Shown here: positions 63,135-64,000 of the stretch, piece after piece
Position numbering within the stretch: position 1 is the stretch's first letter
How the letters are laid out: every line of letters starts with the position of its first letter
DNA from: Leptospira limi
GTDB taxonomy: Bacteria; Spirochaetota; Leptospiria; Leptospirales; Leptospiraceae
DNA length: 64,000 nucleotides
Direction of reading: 5' to 3'
Assembly (NCBI RefSeq): GCF_026151395.1
Contig: NZ_JAMQPV010000003.1
Span: 124,001-188,000 of the forward strand
Position numbers and translations under genes: made by a program
Notes under the pieces: generated by a model
Database searches by the model: none
Seen by the model: the letters and a program-made list of their open reading frames with translations, nothing else
Told to the model about the DNA's origin: nothing

Positions 63135-64000
63135 AGTTTTGGATTCAAAAAGAACACCACTTTTACGAGAGGAATGGGATCTCGAATTACAAAAAATGTT
63201 CGAGTCACGTTTTGCGCCCAAATGGAATGCAAACATTGGGGACCGAATTGGCGAAGTGGAATTTGAATTTGTAAAGTCCTTCCAAAAGGATTTAGTGTAT
63301 GCAAAAGAACATTCTCTGTATCAAACAAAAGAATCGATCCTCTCCTTTATCGAAACTTACATCAAACCATCTGCATTTTTTAAAAAACAACTGGAAGGGA
63401 TCCAATGGAAACAAAACTTTGAGTCCATCCCCTTTACAAACCGTGATGACTTACAGTCAAAAATCACAGACATCATCCCAATAGATGCAAAGCTAGAGAA
63501 TATGGTGATCAATCCGACTTCTGGTACAACAGGAAAACCGATCCTTGCACCAAACCACCCAAAGGCGATTGGATGTTATGTGCCTCTAATCGAATACACT
63601 GTCAAAAAGTATGGAGTAACTCCCATCCATTCTCCAAATTCCACCTTTGCCATTCAACTTTGTTACCAACAAAATACAATTGTATATGCCACCTGCCATA
63701 GTTTGGCGGGAGGAGCCAAATTTGCAAAAATCAATATCCATCCCAATTCTTGGAACAAAACTACCGATTTACAAAACTTTCTTTTAGAATTTTCCCCACA
63801 AATTTTAACAGGTGACCCTTATGCATTTGAATCGGCAATGAAAATGGGTATCAAATATAAACCTGAAGCCATTCATTCTACAGCTTTAGAGCTAACACCC
63901 GCTTTACGAAATAATCTTTCCGAATACTTCCAATGCCCCATTATCAATTTTTATTCGCTAAATGAAACTGGTCCCATCGCTTATTCCTGTCCCAAAGATC
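63127..64000 (+). CDS. PaaK-like acyl-adenylating ligase, 3' end outside window
   Basis: About 291 codons visible from a GTG at 63127 overlapping the previous gene by 8 bases; continues past the right edge. The adenylate-binding motif is INPTSGTTGKPILA (about residues 128-141), and FYSLNETGPIAYSCP fits the A5-type motif. The layout resembles phenylacetate-CoA ligase/coenzyme F390 synthetase-type enzymes, which activate a carboxylate as acyl-AMP. The substrate is unknown. Its coupling to the AAA/VWA genes is notable. Confidence 0.75.
   Translation, partial: MNKVLDSKRTPLLREEWDLELQKMFESRFAPKWNANIGDRIGEVEFEFVKSFQKDLVYAKEHSLYQTKESILSFIETYIKPSAFFKKQLEGIQWKQNFESIPFTNRDDLQSKITDIIPIDAKLENMVINPTSGTTGKPILAPNHPKAIGCYVPLIEYTVKKYGVTPIHSPNSTFAIQLCYQQNTIVYATCHSLAGGAKFAKINIHPNSWNKTTDLQNFLLEFSPQILTGDPYAFESAMKMGIKYKPEAIHSTALELTPALRNNLSEYFQCPIINFYSLNETGPIAYSCPKD

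Noticed and set aside
1..64000. Mobile elements, CRISPR arrays, tRNA or rRNA genes
   Set aside because: No transposase, integrase, regularly spaced repeats, or cloverleaf/rRNA-like conserved stretches were noticed on reading; a tRNA scan was not run.

Overview
The window reads as chromosomal DNA of a spirochaete of the genus Leptospira, most likely a free-living (saprophyte-like) species. The clues are low GC, lipoprotein and OmpL47-type surface proteins, a FlaA-like protein, bactofilin, large kinase/AAA/GAF/SpoIIE signalling fusions, and an aerobic caa3-type oxidase. This assignment is inferred from protein families, not from a search. I saw no tRNA, rRNA, insertion sequence, prophage or CRISPR array. 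Genes are densely packed, often with ATGA-type overlaps, and several use TTG or GTG starts.

Layout. 1-11615 (minus strand): a signalling and housekeeping block with an SDR enzyme (cut by the window edge), a 7TM-type histidine kinase, bactofilin, a small TPR protein, acpS, a 1904-residue Ser/Thr-kinase/AAA/GAF/SpoIIE fusion, an SDR, a PilZ-like protein and a UspA protein. 11746-20032: a polyamine module, with potD-potA-potB-potC on the minus strand diverging from gabD-gabT-patD on the plus strand; together these would import putrescine/spermidine and convert aminobutyraldehyde through GABA to succinate. 20076-30250: a DUF389 membrane protein, a PpiD-like protein with a CheX-like protein, a three-gene envelope cluster ending in an OmpA/PD40 protein, the ABC-F ATPase ybiT and an outer-membrane candidate. 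30348-41824: rdgB, a STAS protein, comF, an OmpL47-repeat protein, a FlaA-like protein, lnt, a PIN/TRAM protein, carD, a SPOR protein, a lipoprotein and a methyltransferase. 41831-43783: a membrane SpoIIE phosphatase. 43851-50674: a complete caa3 cytochrome oxidase operon (subunits I-IV, SCO1, a 50-residue membrane protein) diverging from heme A synthesis genes ctaA-ctaB. 50720-57797: two TPM-domain proteins, a 7TMR-DISM SpoIIE phosphatase, citrate synthase, a STAS protein, a zinc-ribbon membrane protein, a cytochrome c lipoprotein and a TIGR01777 epimerase. 57871-64000: a translationally coupled plus-strand cluster with a MoxR-like AAA ATPase, an HEXXH-plus-VWA protein, three proteins without clear families and an acyl-adenylating ligase cut by the window end.

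Themes. (1) Signalling: three SpoIIE/PP2C phosphatases, two STAS proteins and a histidine kinase, but no recognisable RsbW-like anti-sigma kinase in the window. (2) Energy: citrate synthase, an A2-type caa3 oxidase with its assembly factors, and a route from polyamines to succinate. (3) Possible post-transcriptional control: three genes (DUF389, methyltransferase, comF) have their start codons inside strong inverted repeats, and rdgB appears to lack any ATG/GTG/TTG start that would retain its conserved N-terminus. The least understood system is the MoxR/VWA-metallopeptidase cluster at the right end.
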